A stretch of DNA of 64,000 bases from contig DASTAE010000255.1 of assembly GCA_035712985.1 (NCBI GenBank), positions 1 to 64,000 on the forward strand, read 5' to 3'. A program made the position numbers and the translations under genes. The stretch's first letter is position 1. The number at the start of each line of letters is the position of its first letter. The DNA is from Actinospica sp035712985. Its GTDB lineage: Bacteria; Actinomycetota; Actinomycetes; Streptomycetales; Catenulisporaceae. A model generated the notes under the pieces. The model saw nothing but the letters and a program-made list of their open reading frames with translations, was not told where the DNA came from and searched no databases. This document shows, piece after piece, positions 8,622 through 16,461 of this stretch.

Positions 8622-8851
8622 GTGGTCCCCGCCGAGCGGCGCGCCGCGGTCCTCGACACCTTCGTCGCCGGAACGCCGGAACGCCGGAACGCCGGAACGC
8701 CGGTAGGCCGGAACGCCGGTAGGCCGGTAGGCCGGTAGGCCGCGTGGGCACGCCCGAAGACATCGCCGACGCCATCGCCCTCCTCGTCCGCAACGGCCTC
8801 ATCACCGGCACCGTCCTGCCGGTCGACGGCGGAGCGCGCCTCAAGCCGTAG
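8622..8851 (+). pseudogene. Remnant of a short-chain dehydrogenase (SDR) C-terminus
   Basis: The segment from 8739 to the TAG at 8849-8851 reads GRVGTPEDIADAIALLVRNG, then GTVLPVDGGARLKP. This is the standard C-terminal end of classical SDR oxidoreductases. Before it, in another frame (from 8622), VPAERRAAVLDTFVAG matches the segment expected just upstream in SDRs. The two parts are separated by a 72-bp array of an 8-bp repeat, which shifts the frame and adds an in-frame TAG at 8720-8722. The Rossmann N-terminus and catalytic YxxxK are absent. The gene is dead. Confidence 0.7.
8667..8738. repeat. Nine tandem copies of an 8-bp unit (GCCGGAAC / GCCGGTAG)
   Basis: Nine consecutive 8-bp units run without interruption: four GCCGGAAC, then GCCGGTAG, GCCGGAAC and three GCCGGTAG, plus a trailing GCCG. 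The array lies where an intact SDR gene would encode a T-P-V-G-R segment. The unit thus appears to have expanded from the gene's own sequence. Because 8 is not a multiple of 3, copy number changes shift the frame. Confidence 0.9.
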
Positions 8852-8901
8852 CCGGATGCGGTTGCGGCCCGGCGGAAAACCTGTTGCGGGTTCCTCGCCC
8901 G

Positions 8902-9957
8902 ATGCGTGAGCCTGCATCGGTGGAGATTCGCCGCCTCGATCCGCACGGCTCCGACCGAACCGAGCTCGACCCCTGGTATCGCGCGATGCGTGAGGGGTCG
9001 GCCGCCGACCGCGTCGCGCCGATCGTGGTCGAGCGCGAGGCGGTGATGACCTCCCTGCGCAGCAACGAGAGCAATCCGAACTACGATCGCCGCGCGTACG
9101 GTGCGTGGGACGGCGAGGAGTGCGTCGGCACGGCGATCATCGGCCTGCCGCGCCGTGACAACACGCACGTGGCCGAGATCGAGATCGCCGTGCCGCCCCA
9201 CGCGCGCCGTCGCGGAGTCGGTCGCGCGCTGTTCGATCACCTGTACGACCTCGCACGTCGAGAGGGTCGGACGGTGCTGGCGGCCGAGGTCGAGGTGGCC
9301 GGCGCCGGCGAGAACCCGCTGGAGGAGAGCGCGGGCGGCCGGTTCGCGCTCTCGTTCGGTTTCTCACCCAAGCACAGCGAGTTCCGCCTGCTGCTCGATG
9401 TGCCCGTCCCCGAGGAGCAGTTGAAGGCGCTCGAGGCGGTGGCGGTGCGACGTGCGGGGGAGTACCGCGTCACCGGCTGGATCGGCCTGCCGCCGGCTGA
9501 GGTGCTCGATCGGTTCGCGGAGATGCACACGCTGATGGACGCCGACGTGCCCAGCGGCGAACTGAGCCGCGAGCCTGTCGTCTACGACGCCGAGCGCGTC
9601 CAGCGCACCCAGGAACGGCTGATCGAGCAGGGATACGGCCTCGTCACCACGCTGGTCGGCGACGCCGATGACGCACCCGTCGGGTACACGACGATGTTCG
9701 TGGCGGGCGGCGCGCAGCGAGATGTGTTGCAGGACAACACATTCATCCTCCGCGCGCATCGGGGCCACGGCCTCGCTACCCTCGCGAAGGTCGCCAACCT
9801 GCGGCGACTGGCCGAGAGCTACCCGCAGGCGGCCCACGTGCACACGTGGACCGCCGAGGTCAACGACGCGATGCACGCCGTCAACAGCCGTCTGGGTTTC
9901 CGCCCCGTGGAGACCATGTACGAGCTCGAACTGGACCTGGAACAGGCCGCTGAGTAG
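8902..9957 (+). CDS. Tandem-domain GNAT acetyltransferase
   Basis: The 351-residue protein contains two GNAT folds. The first (about residues 15-170) has the acetyl-CoA loop PPHARRRGVGRALFDHL. The second (about 190-345) has a looser version, RAHRGHGLATLAKVANLR, followed by VNDAMHAVNSRLGF. Two-domain GNATs of this size are common in actinobacteria, usually with one active and one structural domain. The substrate is unknown. The ATG at 8902 lacks a good ribosome site, and a GTG at 8920 is a possible alternative. The gene converges with the VOC remnant. Confidence 0.85.
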   Translation: MREPASVEIRRLDPHGSDRTELDPWYRAMREGSAADRVAPIVVEREAVMTSLRSNESNPNYDRRAYGAWDGEECVGTAIIGLPRRDNTHVAEIEIAVPPHARRRGVGRALFDHLYDLARREGRTVLAAEVEVAGAGENPLEESAGGRFALSFGFSPKHSEFRLLLDVPVPEEQLKALEAVAVRRAGEYRVTGWIGLPPAEVLDRFAEMHTLMDADVPSGELSREPVVYDAERVQRTQERLIEQGYGLVTTLVGDADDAPVGYTTMFVAGGAQRDVLQDNTFILRAHRGHGLATLAKVANLRRLAESYPQAAHVHTWTAEVNDAMHAVNSRLGFRPVETMYELELDLEQAAE

Positions 9958-9965
9958 ACCCGGAA

Positions 9966-10150
9966 TCAGCCCTGGTTGAGCCAGATCCAGTTCCCGCTCG
10001 GATCCTTGACCGCCGAGTGGCGCGGCATGCCGTCGCCCTTGCGCGGCGGGACGGCCTCGGTGCCGCCGGCGGCGAGGGCGGCGGCGTGGCGGGCGTCGAG
10101 GTCGTCGACGAGCATGCCGAAGGTCCAGGGGCCCGGTCGGTCGTCAGCCG
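9966..10150 (-). pseudogene. C-terminal fragment of a VOC/glyoxalase-family protein
   Basis: About 60 codons before the TGA at 9966-9968 read GPWTFGMLVDDLDARHAAAL, then KDPSGNWIWLNQG. This is the final beta-alpha-beta module of a VOC (glyoxalase/bleomycin resistance) protein, including the DPSGN turn and a closing W. The first half and a start codon are missing. At the 5' side the sequence runs straight into the end of the gene at 10144. It is a truncated relic. Confidence 0.7.
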
Positions 10151-10731
10151 CGAACCTCGACCCCCAGCCGCTCCGCCTCCCCGATCAGCGCGCCGTTGAT
10201 ATCAGGCCTCAGCGACAGCAGGGCCGCCGCGAACAGCCCCGGCCGGGCGTGGCGGCGCACCGCGGGGACCGGTCCGCGATGGCCGATCTCCGCGACGATC
10301 CGGCGGCGCAGGGCGTCCTCGCTCTGGTCGAGCGCCGTGAACAGGACGAGGGTCAGGTGTTCGGCGACGTACATGAGCAGCCGCTTGCGGCCCGGGACGG
10401 GCGGCAGCAGGTAGCGGAGGCGGTCCACCTCGCGCTCCAGGGCGTCGTTCGTCAGGAGCTCGATCGCGCTGCGGGTCTGGATCGCGGTGACCCTGGACCA
10501 CTCGTGCGGGTGGCCGTCGAAGCCCACGTGGGCGCCGTCCAGGTGGAGGGCGCCGAAGCGGTCCAGGGCGCTCAGCGGGCCCGCGTCCAGGAGGGGGGAG
10601 CCGGGGCGGCGGACGAGGATGCCCGCGAGGGTGCACTTCCACGGGTTGGCCCACGGGAGGGTGGGCGGCGGGGCGGCGTCGATGGACTCCCGCATCCAGC
10701 GGCCGCCCCGGCCCAGCACGTCTGTCTTCAA
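10144..10731 (-). CDS. Hypothetical protein coupled to the AIM24 gene
   Basis: This is an open frame of about 195 codons with no family that I recognise. Visible features are an N-terminal helical stretch, a Trp-rich WANPWKCTLAG segment, and HEWSRVTAIQTRSAIELLT, followed by a basic LPPVPGRKRLLMYV segment. The start is uncertain. TTG at 10731 lies 8 nt beyond the stop of the AIM24 gene, and GTG at 10719 is an alternative. The tight spacing suggests co-translation with the AIM24-type protein. Function unknown. Confidence 0.55.
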   Translation of the reverse strand: MKTDVLGRGGRWMRESIDAAPPPTLPWANPWKCTLAGILVRRPGSPLLDAGPLSALDRFGALHLDGAHVGFDGHPHEWSRVTAIQTRSAIELLTNDALEREVDRLRYLLPPVPGRKRLLMYVAEHLTLVLFTALDQSEDALRRRIVAEIGHRGPVPAVRRHARPGLFAAALLSLRPDINGALIGEAERLGVEVRG

Positions 10732-10739
10732 CGCGTCGA

Positions 10740-11441
10740 TCAGTTCGACGAGGGCTTCGGCAGGTACGGGTAGATCGAGTGCGCGAGCAGCGGGATCGGC
10801 ATCGACTGGAGCCAGATCTCGCCGGGACCGGTCAGCGCCACGAGGTGGAAGCCGTTGTCGCCGAACAGTATGTTGCGCACGCCCTGGATCCGGGTGATCT
10901 GGAAGCTCACGCTCTCCTGGAACAGCCCCACGTGGCCCGGGTGCACCAGCATCGTCTGCCCCGGCGCCAGCTGATAGGTCGACACCTCGCCGGACAGCTC
11001 GATCCAGGCCTCGCCGTTGCCCTCCAGGCGCTGCAGGACGAAGCCCTCGCCGCCCCACATCCCGGCGCCGAGGCCCGGCACCATGGAGGCGGTGGCCTGG
11101 ATGCCCGGGGTGCCGCAGAGGAAGCCGTGGCGGTGCACGTACAGGCCGCGCCCGGGGCCGACCTGCATCGGGAGGATCTCGCCGGGGACCTTGGTGGCGA
11201 AGGCGATCAGGCCGGGGCCCGAACCCTGGGCCTGGTACTGGGTCTGGAAGAAGCTGCCGCCGCCGATCGCGCGCTTGACGGCCGAGAGGAAGCCGCCGCG
11301 GCCGCCCCCGCCGGTGGTCTGCGACATCGTGATGTTCGGGGACATCCACGACAGCTCGCCGTGGGTGGAGATGACCGCCTCCCCCGGGTTCAACGTGATC
11401 TCGAGGACCGGTAGCGTCGTGCCCTTGATGGTCGTCTGCAT
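10740..11441 (-). CDS. AIM24 / TIGR00266-family protein
   Basis: The 233 residues form a glycine-rich beta-barrel protein of the AIM24 family. Recognisable parts are LNPGEAVISTHGELSWMSPNI near the start, the Gly-rich loop TTGGGGRGGFLSAVKRAIGG, FFQTQYQAQGSGPGLIAFA and the closing GPGEIWLQSMP. Bacterial members have no settled role. The fold is a double-stranded beta-helix. The ATG at 11441 is chosen, with a GTG 15 nt upstream (11456) as an alternative. A perfect 14-bp inverted repeat sits immediately upstream. The downstream gene is probably co-translated. Confidence 0.82.
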   Translation of the reverse strand: MQTTIKGTTLPVLEITLNPGEAVISTHGELSWMSPNITMSQTTGGGGRGGFLSAVKRAIGGGSFFQTQYQAQGSGPGLIAFATKVPGEILPMQVGPGRGLYVHRHGFLCGTPGIQATASMVPGLGAGMWGGEGFVLQRLEGNGEAWIELSGEVSTYQLAPGQTMLVHPGHVGLFQESVSFQITRIQGVRNILFGDNGFHLVALTGPGEIWLQSMPIPLLAHSIYPYLPKPSSN

Positions 11442-11443
11442 GG

Positions 11444-11489
11444 CCGCAGCGTACACATCCGCGGTGCTCTGCGGGTGTGTACGCTGCGG
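11444..11489 (-). terminator. 14-bp perfect inverted repeat between S53 peptidase and AIM24 gene
   Basis: CCGCAGCGTACACA (11444-11457) and its exact reverse complement (11476-11489) flank an 18-nt loop. It lies 30 bp past the end of the peptidase gene and ends 3 nt before the AIM24 ATG. It could be a terminator for the peptidase message or a hairpin that hides the AIM24 translation start. No T-tract is seen. Confidence 0.55.
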
Positions 11490-11518
11490 GAACCGCTCGG
11501 TGGATCAGCGGGTGGACG

Positions 11519-13624
11519 CTAGTCGACGTTCACCGCGTTGTCGTCGTCCACGAACGAGGTCTGCAGGGACGAGTCCTCGGCTCCGGTGAACTGCAGGGTG
11601 ACGGTCTGTCCGATGTACGGGGCCAGGCTGTACGAGTGCTGCGCGTACCCCGAGACGTGGTTCAGGTTCGAGAACGTCGCGAGCGTCGCCACGACCGTGC
11701 CGCTGGAGTTGAGCACCTGGACCTTGAGCGTGTCGAAGGCCGTGGTGGTGGTCGTCTCCGCCGTGTCGATGTGCAGCCAGAAGGAGAACGTCGCCGTGGT
11801 GCACGTCGACGGGATGGTGATCTTCTGCGACAGGGTGTCGGTGTGGGTCGTGCCGTAGCCGTCCAGCCAGGCGTCGTAGCTGCCGGAGTGCGCCGCCTCG
11901 CCGGCCGAGCCGCTGCTGATCACGCCGGCGGTCGACGACCAGGGGCTGGCCGAGCCGGTCTCGAAGCCCGGGTTGCCGAGCAGTTGCGCCGCGGTGCAAC
12001 CGCCGCCACCGCCGGAGGAGCTGATCGTGAAGCTGAACGTCGCCGAGCCGGAGGCGCCCGTCGTGTCGGCCGCGGTGACCGTCACGCTGGAGGTGCCCGC
12101 GGTGGTCGGGGTGCCGGAGATCAGGCCGCTCGTGCTGATCGACAGCCCGGCCGGAAGGCCCGTGGCGCTGTAGCTCAGGGTCTGGCCGGAGGCCGAGTCG
12201 GTGGCCGAGATCTGCAGCGAGACCGCCGTGCCGACGGTGCCGGTCCTGCTGCCCGGGTTCGTCACGGTGACGGTGTCGCCGCCGCCGCTGGAGCCGGTCT
12301 GCAGGCCGGCGATGCCGTTCGGAGTGCCGATGCCGGTCGGGCCGTCGTAGCCGGTCTCCGCGGTGCAGAGGTAGGCCGGGCTGCACGAGCCGTCGTTGCC
12401 GCTGGTCACGTCGTAGAAGTTGCTCGTGTGCGTGTAGATGTCGTCGGCCGGGTTGGCGCCCGCGTTGCCGGCGAGCGCGAACATGCCGGCGACCATCGGC
12501 GAGGAGGCGCTGGTGCCGCCGACCTCGTTCCAGCCGCTGTTGCCGTTCGAGGTGTCGTAGACCGCGACGCCGGTCGCCGGGTCGGCGTCGGCCGCGACGT
12601 CGTTGTCGATGCGCTTGGTGCAGCCGCTCAGGCCCAGCGAGGTCTGCCAGGACGGCTGCGCCTCGTAGCCGGAGCAGCCGGAGCCGGTGCCCTCGGAGCC
12701 GGTGGTGGTGTTCCACACCGACTCGGTCCAGCCGCGCGAGTTCGACGCCGTCTTGAGCGCCGTGCCGCCGACCGAGACCACCTTGGGCGAGGTCGCCGGG
12801 TAGCTCACGCCGTAGTCCGAGTCGCCCGCGGAGACCGTGGTGACGATGCCGGAGGCGTGGGTGAAGTACGAGGAGTCGTACGAGGCGTCGGAGGACGAGT
12901 CGGTGCCGCCCCACGAGTTCGAGATGTAGCCGGCCAGGCTCGCGGCGGCGTTGTTGGCGATGTAGAGGCCGTCGCTCGAGTCGTCGTTCGCCTCGACCAG
13001 GACGATGTTGCACAGCGGGCACATGGCGGAGGCCATGTCCAGGTCCAGCGACTCCTCCACGGTCCAGTCGTCCCCGGAGGGCGGGGCCGAGGGCAGCGGG
13101 GAGGTGGCGCCGGTCTGGTTCACCTTCTTGAAGCTGGGCACGGCGGGCAGGCCCGCGGCCGAGCGGTACGCGGCCAGGTCGCTCGCGGCGTTCGCGTCGT
13201 CGTACGCGTCGACGATCGCGATGGTGCGCCCGGCGCCGTCCGAGGCCGCGGCCGAGGTCATGTTGTAGGCCGCCTGCAGCTGGGACGGGCCGTAGCCGTA
13301 GCCGGACGGGATCGCGTCCGGCGAGGCCGCCGCGGACTTCTGGTGGACGCCGTCGCGCTCGAGCGCGAAGCAGGCCAGCCGGCCCTGGCCGGCCACCGTG
13401 GCGCAGGCGCGCTTCGAGCCGGCGTTCGCGGCGGTCGCCGCGGGCTGCGAGGCGTGCGCGGAGCCCGCGGCCTCGTTCGCGATCATCCGCTGGGCGGCGG
13501 AGAGCGCGGGGGCGTGGGCGGTGGCGGCGGTGGCCGCCGCGGTGCCGCTGAGCGCGAGCGCGCCGCCGAAGGCGAGGGCGGTCGCGATGCGCGCGGGCGC
13601 GCGCAGTCGATCGGTGAATCTCAC
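11519..13624 (-). CDS. Secreted sedolisin (S53) peptidase with C-terminal Ig-like and jelly-roll modules
   Basis: The protein has 701 residues. A signal peptide (about residues 1-35, with the hydrophobic stretch ATALAFGGALALSGTAAATA) is followed by a short pro-region. The S53 catalytic domain (about 110-440) has VEESLDLDMASAMCP with the Glu and Asp of the triad, SNSWGG, and VGGTSASSP with the nucleophilic Ser. A putative Ig domain (about 460-540: GLPAGLSISTSGLISGTPTT) and a C-terminal beta-sandwich (about 550-700) follow and probably bind polymer or surface. The GTG at 13624 is preceded by GAGGGGAAC and sits at the natural start of the signal peptide. Sedolisins are serine-carboxyl proteases active at acid pH. 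Confidence 0.9.
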   Translation of the reverse strand: MRFTDRLRAPARIATALAFGGALALSGTAAATAATAHAPALSAAQRMIANEAAGSAHASQPAATAANAGSKRACATVAGQGRLACFALERDGVHQKSAAASPDAIPSGYGYGPSQLQAAYNMTSAAASDGAGRTIAIVDAYDDANAASDLAAYRSAAGLPAVPSFKKVNQTGATSPLPSAPPSGDDWTVEESLDLDMASAMCPLCNIVLVEANDDSSDGLYIANNAAASLAGYISNSWGGTDSSSDASYDSSYFTHASGIVTTVSAGDSDYGVSYPATSPKVVSVGGTALKTASNSRGWTESVWNTTTGSEGTGSGCSGYEAQPSWQTSLGLSGCTKRIDNDVAADADPATGVAVYDTSNGNSGWNEVGGTSASSPMVAGMFALAGNAGANPADDIYTHTSNFYDVTSGNDGSCSPAYLCTAETGYDGPTGIGTPNGIAGLQTGSSGGGDTVTVTNPGSRTGTVGTAVSLQISATDSASGQTLSYSATGLPAGLSISTSGLISGTPTTAGTSSVTVTAADTTGASGSATFSFTISSSGGGGGCTAAQLLGNPGFETGSASPWSSTAGVISSGSAGEAAHSGSYDAWLDGYGTTHTDTLSQKITIPSTCTTATFSFWLHIDTAETTTTTAFDTLKVQVLNSSGTVVATLATFSNLNHVSGYAQHSYSLAPYIGQTVTLQFTGAEDSSLQTSFVDDDNAVNVD

Positions 13625-13777
13625 TGCGGGTGTTCCCCTCTCGGATGCGGCCCGACCCGGTTCCGGGCACGCGGGATCGCCGCGGCGCGGGTGGGTGGAT
13701 CCGGCCGTGTGTAGTGTCAGGGTTCTCACGTGCGGGAGGAGCGTGGGTGGCGCGTGGGTATCGGCGCCGCCGGGCCG

Positions 13778-13791
13778 ACCGACCGGTCGGT
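13778..13791. promoter_or_regulatory. Perfect 14-bp palindrome (TetR-type operator candidate)
   Basis: ACCGACCGGTCGGT is its own reverse complement. It lies in the 350-bp region between the S53 gene (start 13624, minus) and the DoxX gene (start 13975, plus). Its half-site ACCGA matches the half-site of the palindrome in front of paaK, so one TetR-type repressor may bind both. The rest of this intergenic region holds only a short palindrome (GAACATGTTC, 13853-13862) of no clear identity. Confidence 0.4.
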
Positions 13792-13974
13792 TCCGGTGCT
13801 GCGCTGCCTGGAAAAGTACTGCCGGGTACGACGGTGGTCAACGGGTTGCGCTGAACATGTTCTTAACGATTTCTCATGAGGTTCTGAACAGCTCGAACGG
13901 CCCAACCGGGCTGCGCGATCCCCGCCGGGCGACACAGGATGGCGGGGAGAGCGCGCCGACCGGGAAGGCAGGGA

Positions 13975-14565
13975 ATGGATATGGCGGGACGAACCGGATC
14001 GAGGAGGCGGCCGGCCTCCTGCACGTGCCGCGGGGATGTCGGGCTGCTTCTGCTGCGGCTCGGCGTCGGCGGGGTGCTGATGGCGCACGGCGCGCAGAAG
14101 CTGTTCGGCCTGTTCGGCGGCGGTGGGATCGAGGGCACGGCGGCGGCGATGGAGTCGATGGGCTTCGAGCCCGGCCGGGAGAGCGCGATCGCGGCCGGGG
14201 TCGGCGAGACGGGCGGGGGCGCCCTGCTCGCCCTGGGCCTGGCCACCCCGGCGGCGGGCGCGGCGGCCGCCGGGACGATGGCCGCGGCCGCCTCGGTGAA
14301 CTGGGACAAGGGCCTGTTCGCGATGCGCGGCGGCTACGAGCTGCCGCTGCTCATCGGCCTCGGCGCGGCCGGGCTCGGGCTCACCGGCGCGGGCACGCTG
14401 TCCCTGGACGACGCGACCGGCCACGCGCTGGACCGGCCCTGGCTCGCCGCGGCCGCGTTCGTCGGAACGGCCGGGGTGGCCGCCGCCGTGATCGGCCGGC
14501 GCAACCAGGTGCTGGCCCGCCGCGCCGAGGCGGCGTCCGGCGAGGAGCCCGTCCCGGGTGAGTGA
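13975..14565 (+). CDS. DoxX-family membrane protein
   Basis: The 196 residues contain four hydrophobic helices. The DoxX pattern is clear: LLLLRLGVGGVLMAHGAQKLFG in helix 1, then GGGGIEGTAAAMESMGF, GETGGGALLALGL and MAAAASVNWDKGLFAMRGGYELPL. DoxX-like proteins are small membrane proteins linked to quinone or redox metabolism, but their activity is poorly defined. The ATG at 13975 follows GGAAGGCAGGGA. The gene lies upstream of paaK on the same strand, with a separate promoter between them. Confidence 0.8.
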   Translation: MDMAGRTGSRRRPASCTCRGDVGLLLLRLGVGGVLMAHGAQKLFGLFGGGGIEGTAAAMESMGFEPGRESAIAAGVGETGGGALLALGLATPAAGAAAAGTMAAAASVNWDKGLFAMRGGYELPLLIGLGAAGLGLTGAGTLSLDDATGHALDRPWLAAAAFVGTAGVAAAVIGRRNQVLARRAEAASGEEPVPGE

Positions 14566-14583
14566 GGGCGCGCCCTCGGACCG

Positions 14584-14612
14584 TTGACAGCGCGGTCCGC
14601 TCCTGCTGTGGT
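14584..14612 (+). promoter_or_regulatory. Candidate promoter of paaK
   Basis: A consensus TTGACA (14584-14589) is followed after 17 bp by TGTGGT (14607-14612). The predicted transcript start near 14620 lies just before the palindromic operator at 14628-14643, so repressor binding would block elongation or initiation. Confidence 0.45.
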
Positions 14613-14627
14613 GGATCCACACTCGTA

Positions 14628-14643
14628 AACCGAACGTTCGGTT
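14628..14643. promoter_or_regulatory. 16-bp perfect palindrome, PaaR/TetR-type operator
   Basis: AACCGAACGTTCGGTT is perfectly self-complementary and lies between the predicted transcript start and the paaK start codon. Its ACCGA...TCGGT arms resemble operators of PaaR (TetR family), which represses phenylacetate degradation genes in actinobacteria and is released by phenylacetyl-CoA. No paaR gene is in the window. Confidence 0.6.
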
Positions 14644-14667
14644 GGCTCAATGGAGAGCAGGAGACCC

Positions 14668-15948
14668 GTGGACGAACCGTCTTCGCCGGAGGAGCTGGCC
14701 GCGCTCCAGCTCGAGCGCCTGCAGGCCACGCTGCGGCACGCGTACGCGAACGTGGAGCACTACCGCCGGAAGTTCGACGACGCGGGGGTGCGCCCCGAGG
14801 ACTGCCGCGGCCTCGCCGACCTGGCGCGCTTCCCGTTCACCACGAAGGCCGACCTGCGCGAGACGTACCCCTACGGCATGTTCGCCGTGCCGCTGTCCGA
14901 GGTGCGCCGGATCCACGCGTCCAGCGGCACGACCGGGCGTCCGACCGTGGTCGGATACACCGAGGACGACCTCTCGATGTGGGCGGACGTCGTCGCGCGC
15001 AGCATCCGCGCCGCAGGCGGCCGGCCTGGGGACAAGGTCCACATCTCCTACGGCTACGGCCTGTTCACCGGCGGCCTCGGCGCGCACTACGGGGCCGAGC
15101 GGGCCGGTTGCACGGTGATCCCGGCGTCCGGCGGCATGACGGCGCGTCAGGTCCAGCTGATCCGGGACTTCGAGCCCGAGATCATCATGGTCACGCCGTC
15201 CTACATGCTCACGCTGCTGGACGAGTTCGAGAAGCAGGGCGTGGACCCGCGCGGCACCTCGCTGCGCGTCGGGATCTTCGGCGCCGAGCCGTGGACCGAG
15301 GAGATGCGGCGCGAGATCGAGGAGCGCGCGGGGATCGACGCCGTCGACATCTACGGCCTCTCCGAGGTGATCGGCCCGGGCGTCGCGCAGGAGTGCGTCG
15401 AGACCAAGGACGGCCTGCACGTCTGGGAGGACCACTTCTTCCCCGAGATCGTCGATCCGATCACGGACGAGATCATGGCGCCGGGGGAGGGCGGCGAGCT
15501 CGTGTTCACCTCGCTCACGAAGCAGGCGCTGCCGGTGATCCGCTACCGCACCAGGGATCTGACGCGGCTTCTGCCGGGCACCGCGCGGGCCCCGTTCCGG
15601 CGGATGGAGAAGGTCACCGGACGCTGCGACGACATGATCATCCTGCGCGGGGTGAACCTGTTCCCGAGCCAGATCGAGGAGATCGTGCTGCGCACCCCGG
15701 GCGTCGCCCCGCACTTCCGGCTCGAGCTGACCCGGCAGGGGCGGCTCGACCACCTCACGGTCCGCGCGGAGGCGAGGCCCGACGCGCCGGCCGACGAGGC
15801 GTCGAGGCGGGCCGCCGCGGACGCGATCCGGAACGCGGTCAAGGAGGGCGTCGGCGTCACGGTGGACGTGGCGATCGTCGACCCCGACTCGCTCGAGCGC
15901 TCGGCCGGAAAGCTGCAGCGGCTCAAGGATCTTCGTGACCTGCCCTAG
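14668..15948 (+). CDS. paaK: Phenylacetate-CoA ligase
   Basis: The 426-residue acyl-adenylate-forming enzyme is close to the usual PaaK length (about 430). It shows the family N-terminus FPFTTKADLRETYPYGMFAV, the P-loop-like SSGTTGRPTVVGYT, IPASGGMTARQ, FGAEPWTEEMRREIE, the DIYGLSEV motif (A5) and the C-terminal GRCDDMIILRGVNLFPSQIEE with SAGKLQRL holding the catalytic Lys. It converts phenylacetate plus CoA and ATP to phenylacetyl-CoA, the entry step of aerobic hybrid degradation. The GTG at 14668 is preferred because AGGAG precedes it. An ATG at 14650 is in frame but has no ribosome site. Other paa genes are not nearby. Confidence 0.9.
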   Translation: MDEPSSPEELAALQLERLQATLRHAYANVEHYRRKFDDAGVRPEDCRGLADLARFPFTTKADLRETYPYGMFAVPLSEVRRIHASSGTTGRPTVVGYTEDDLSMWADVVARSIRAAGGRPGDKVHISYGYGLFTGGLGAHYGAERAGCTVIPASGGMTARQVQLIRDFEPEIIMVTPSYMLTLLDEFEKQGVDPRGTSLRVGIFGAEPWTEEMRREIEERAGIDAVDIYGLSEVIGPGVAQECVETKDGLHVWEDHFFPEIVDPITDEIMAPGEGGELVFTSLTKQALPVIRYRTRDLTRLLPGTARAPFRRMEKVTGRCDDMIILRGVNLFPSQIEEIVLRTPGVAPHFRLELTRQGRLDHLTVRAEARPDAPADEASRRAAADAIRNAVKEGVGVTVDVAIVDPDSLERSAGKLQRLKDLRDLP

Positions 15949-15970
15949 CTAGCCTGGGGAACCCCGGTTC

Positions 15971-16006
15971 AGGGGCCTGTCCGGTCGTGGGGCTTGACAG
16001 GCCCCT
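15971..16006 (+). terminator. Hairpin terminator after paaK
   Basis: AGGGGCCTGTC (15971-15981) pairs perfectly with GACAGGCCCCT (15996-16006) across a 14-nt loop, 22 bp after the paaK stop. A TTGACA inside the right arm is probably coincidental. Confidence 0.7.
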
Positions 16007-16021
16007 CTCTCATGCCCAAGC

Positions 16022-16041
16022 TGTCTTACTGTCGTAAGACA
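16022..16041. promoter_or_regulatory. Operator palindrome of the first GntR-ABC cassette
   Basis: TGTCTTAC and GTAAGACA are exact inverted repeats separated by 4 bp, and end 15 bp before the GTG of the GntR gene. Position and form fit an autoregulatory GntR/YtrA operator. Confidence 0.65.
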
Positions 16042-16056
16042 ATAGGAGAAGTGCTC

Positions 16057-16461
16057 GTGATCGAGTTCGTGCTGGACGGCCGCTCGTCGGTCGCCACCTA
16101 CATGCAGCTGGTCCTCCAGGTGAAGCAGGCGCTGCGCGTCGGCCTGCTGCGCCCCGGCGACCAGTTGCCGCGGGTGCGCGAGGTGGCGCAGCAGCTGGCG
16201 ATCAACCCCAACACGGTGCTCAAGGCGTACCGGGAGCTCCGCCTCGAGGGGCTGACCGAGGGGAGGCCCGGCGGCGGCACCTTCCTGGTCGGCACCCTCG
16301 CCGGACCCTCGCTGGGCAGCCAGGCCGAACTGCGCGAAGAGCTCGTGGACTGGCTCGGGAAGGCGCGCGCCGCCGGGCTCGGCCGCGAGGACGTCACGGC
16401 CCTGATCGAGACCACCGTCCGATCCACATTCGACAGTTCCGAAGGGAATCCGGTGCCATGA
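16057..16461 (+). CDS. GntR-family (YtrA-type) transcriptional regulator
   Basis: This short 134-residue GntR protein has the N-terminal winged helix at residues about 10-75 (YMQLVLQVKQALRVGLLRPG, LAINPNTVLKAYRELRLEGL, GGGTFL). Only a small helical tail follows, as in the YtrA subfamily that controls ABC transporter operons. The start is GTG at 16057, with AGGAG 8 nt upstream. The gene overlaps the ABC ATPase gene by ATGA. It is paralogous to the regulator at 36211-36597, but the palindromes in front of the two genes differ. Confidence 0.9.
   Translation: MIEFVLDGRSSVATYMQLVLQVKQALRVGLLRPGDQLPRVREVAQQLAINPNTVLKAYRELRLEGLTEGRPGGGTFLVGTLAGPSLGSQAELREELVDWLGKARAAGLGREDVTALIETTVRSTFDSSEGNPVP

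Noticed and set aside
8667..8738. Regular repeat considered as a CRISPR array
   Set aside because: Units are 8 bp and contiguous with no spacers and no cas genes, so it is a simple tandem repeat.
13853..13862. GAACATGTTC considered as an SOS (LexA) box
   Set aside because: Actinobacterial and Bacillus-type SOS boxes have a 4-bp centre between the GAAC/GTTC arms; here it is 2 bp and no SOS gene is adjacent.
15994..15999. TTGACA as the -35 of the first GntR cassette
   Set aside because: It lies inside the right arm of the paaK terminator hairpin, and no -10 is at 16-18 bp.
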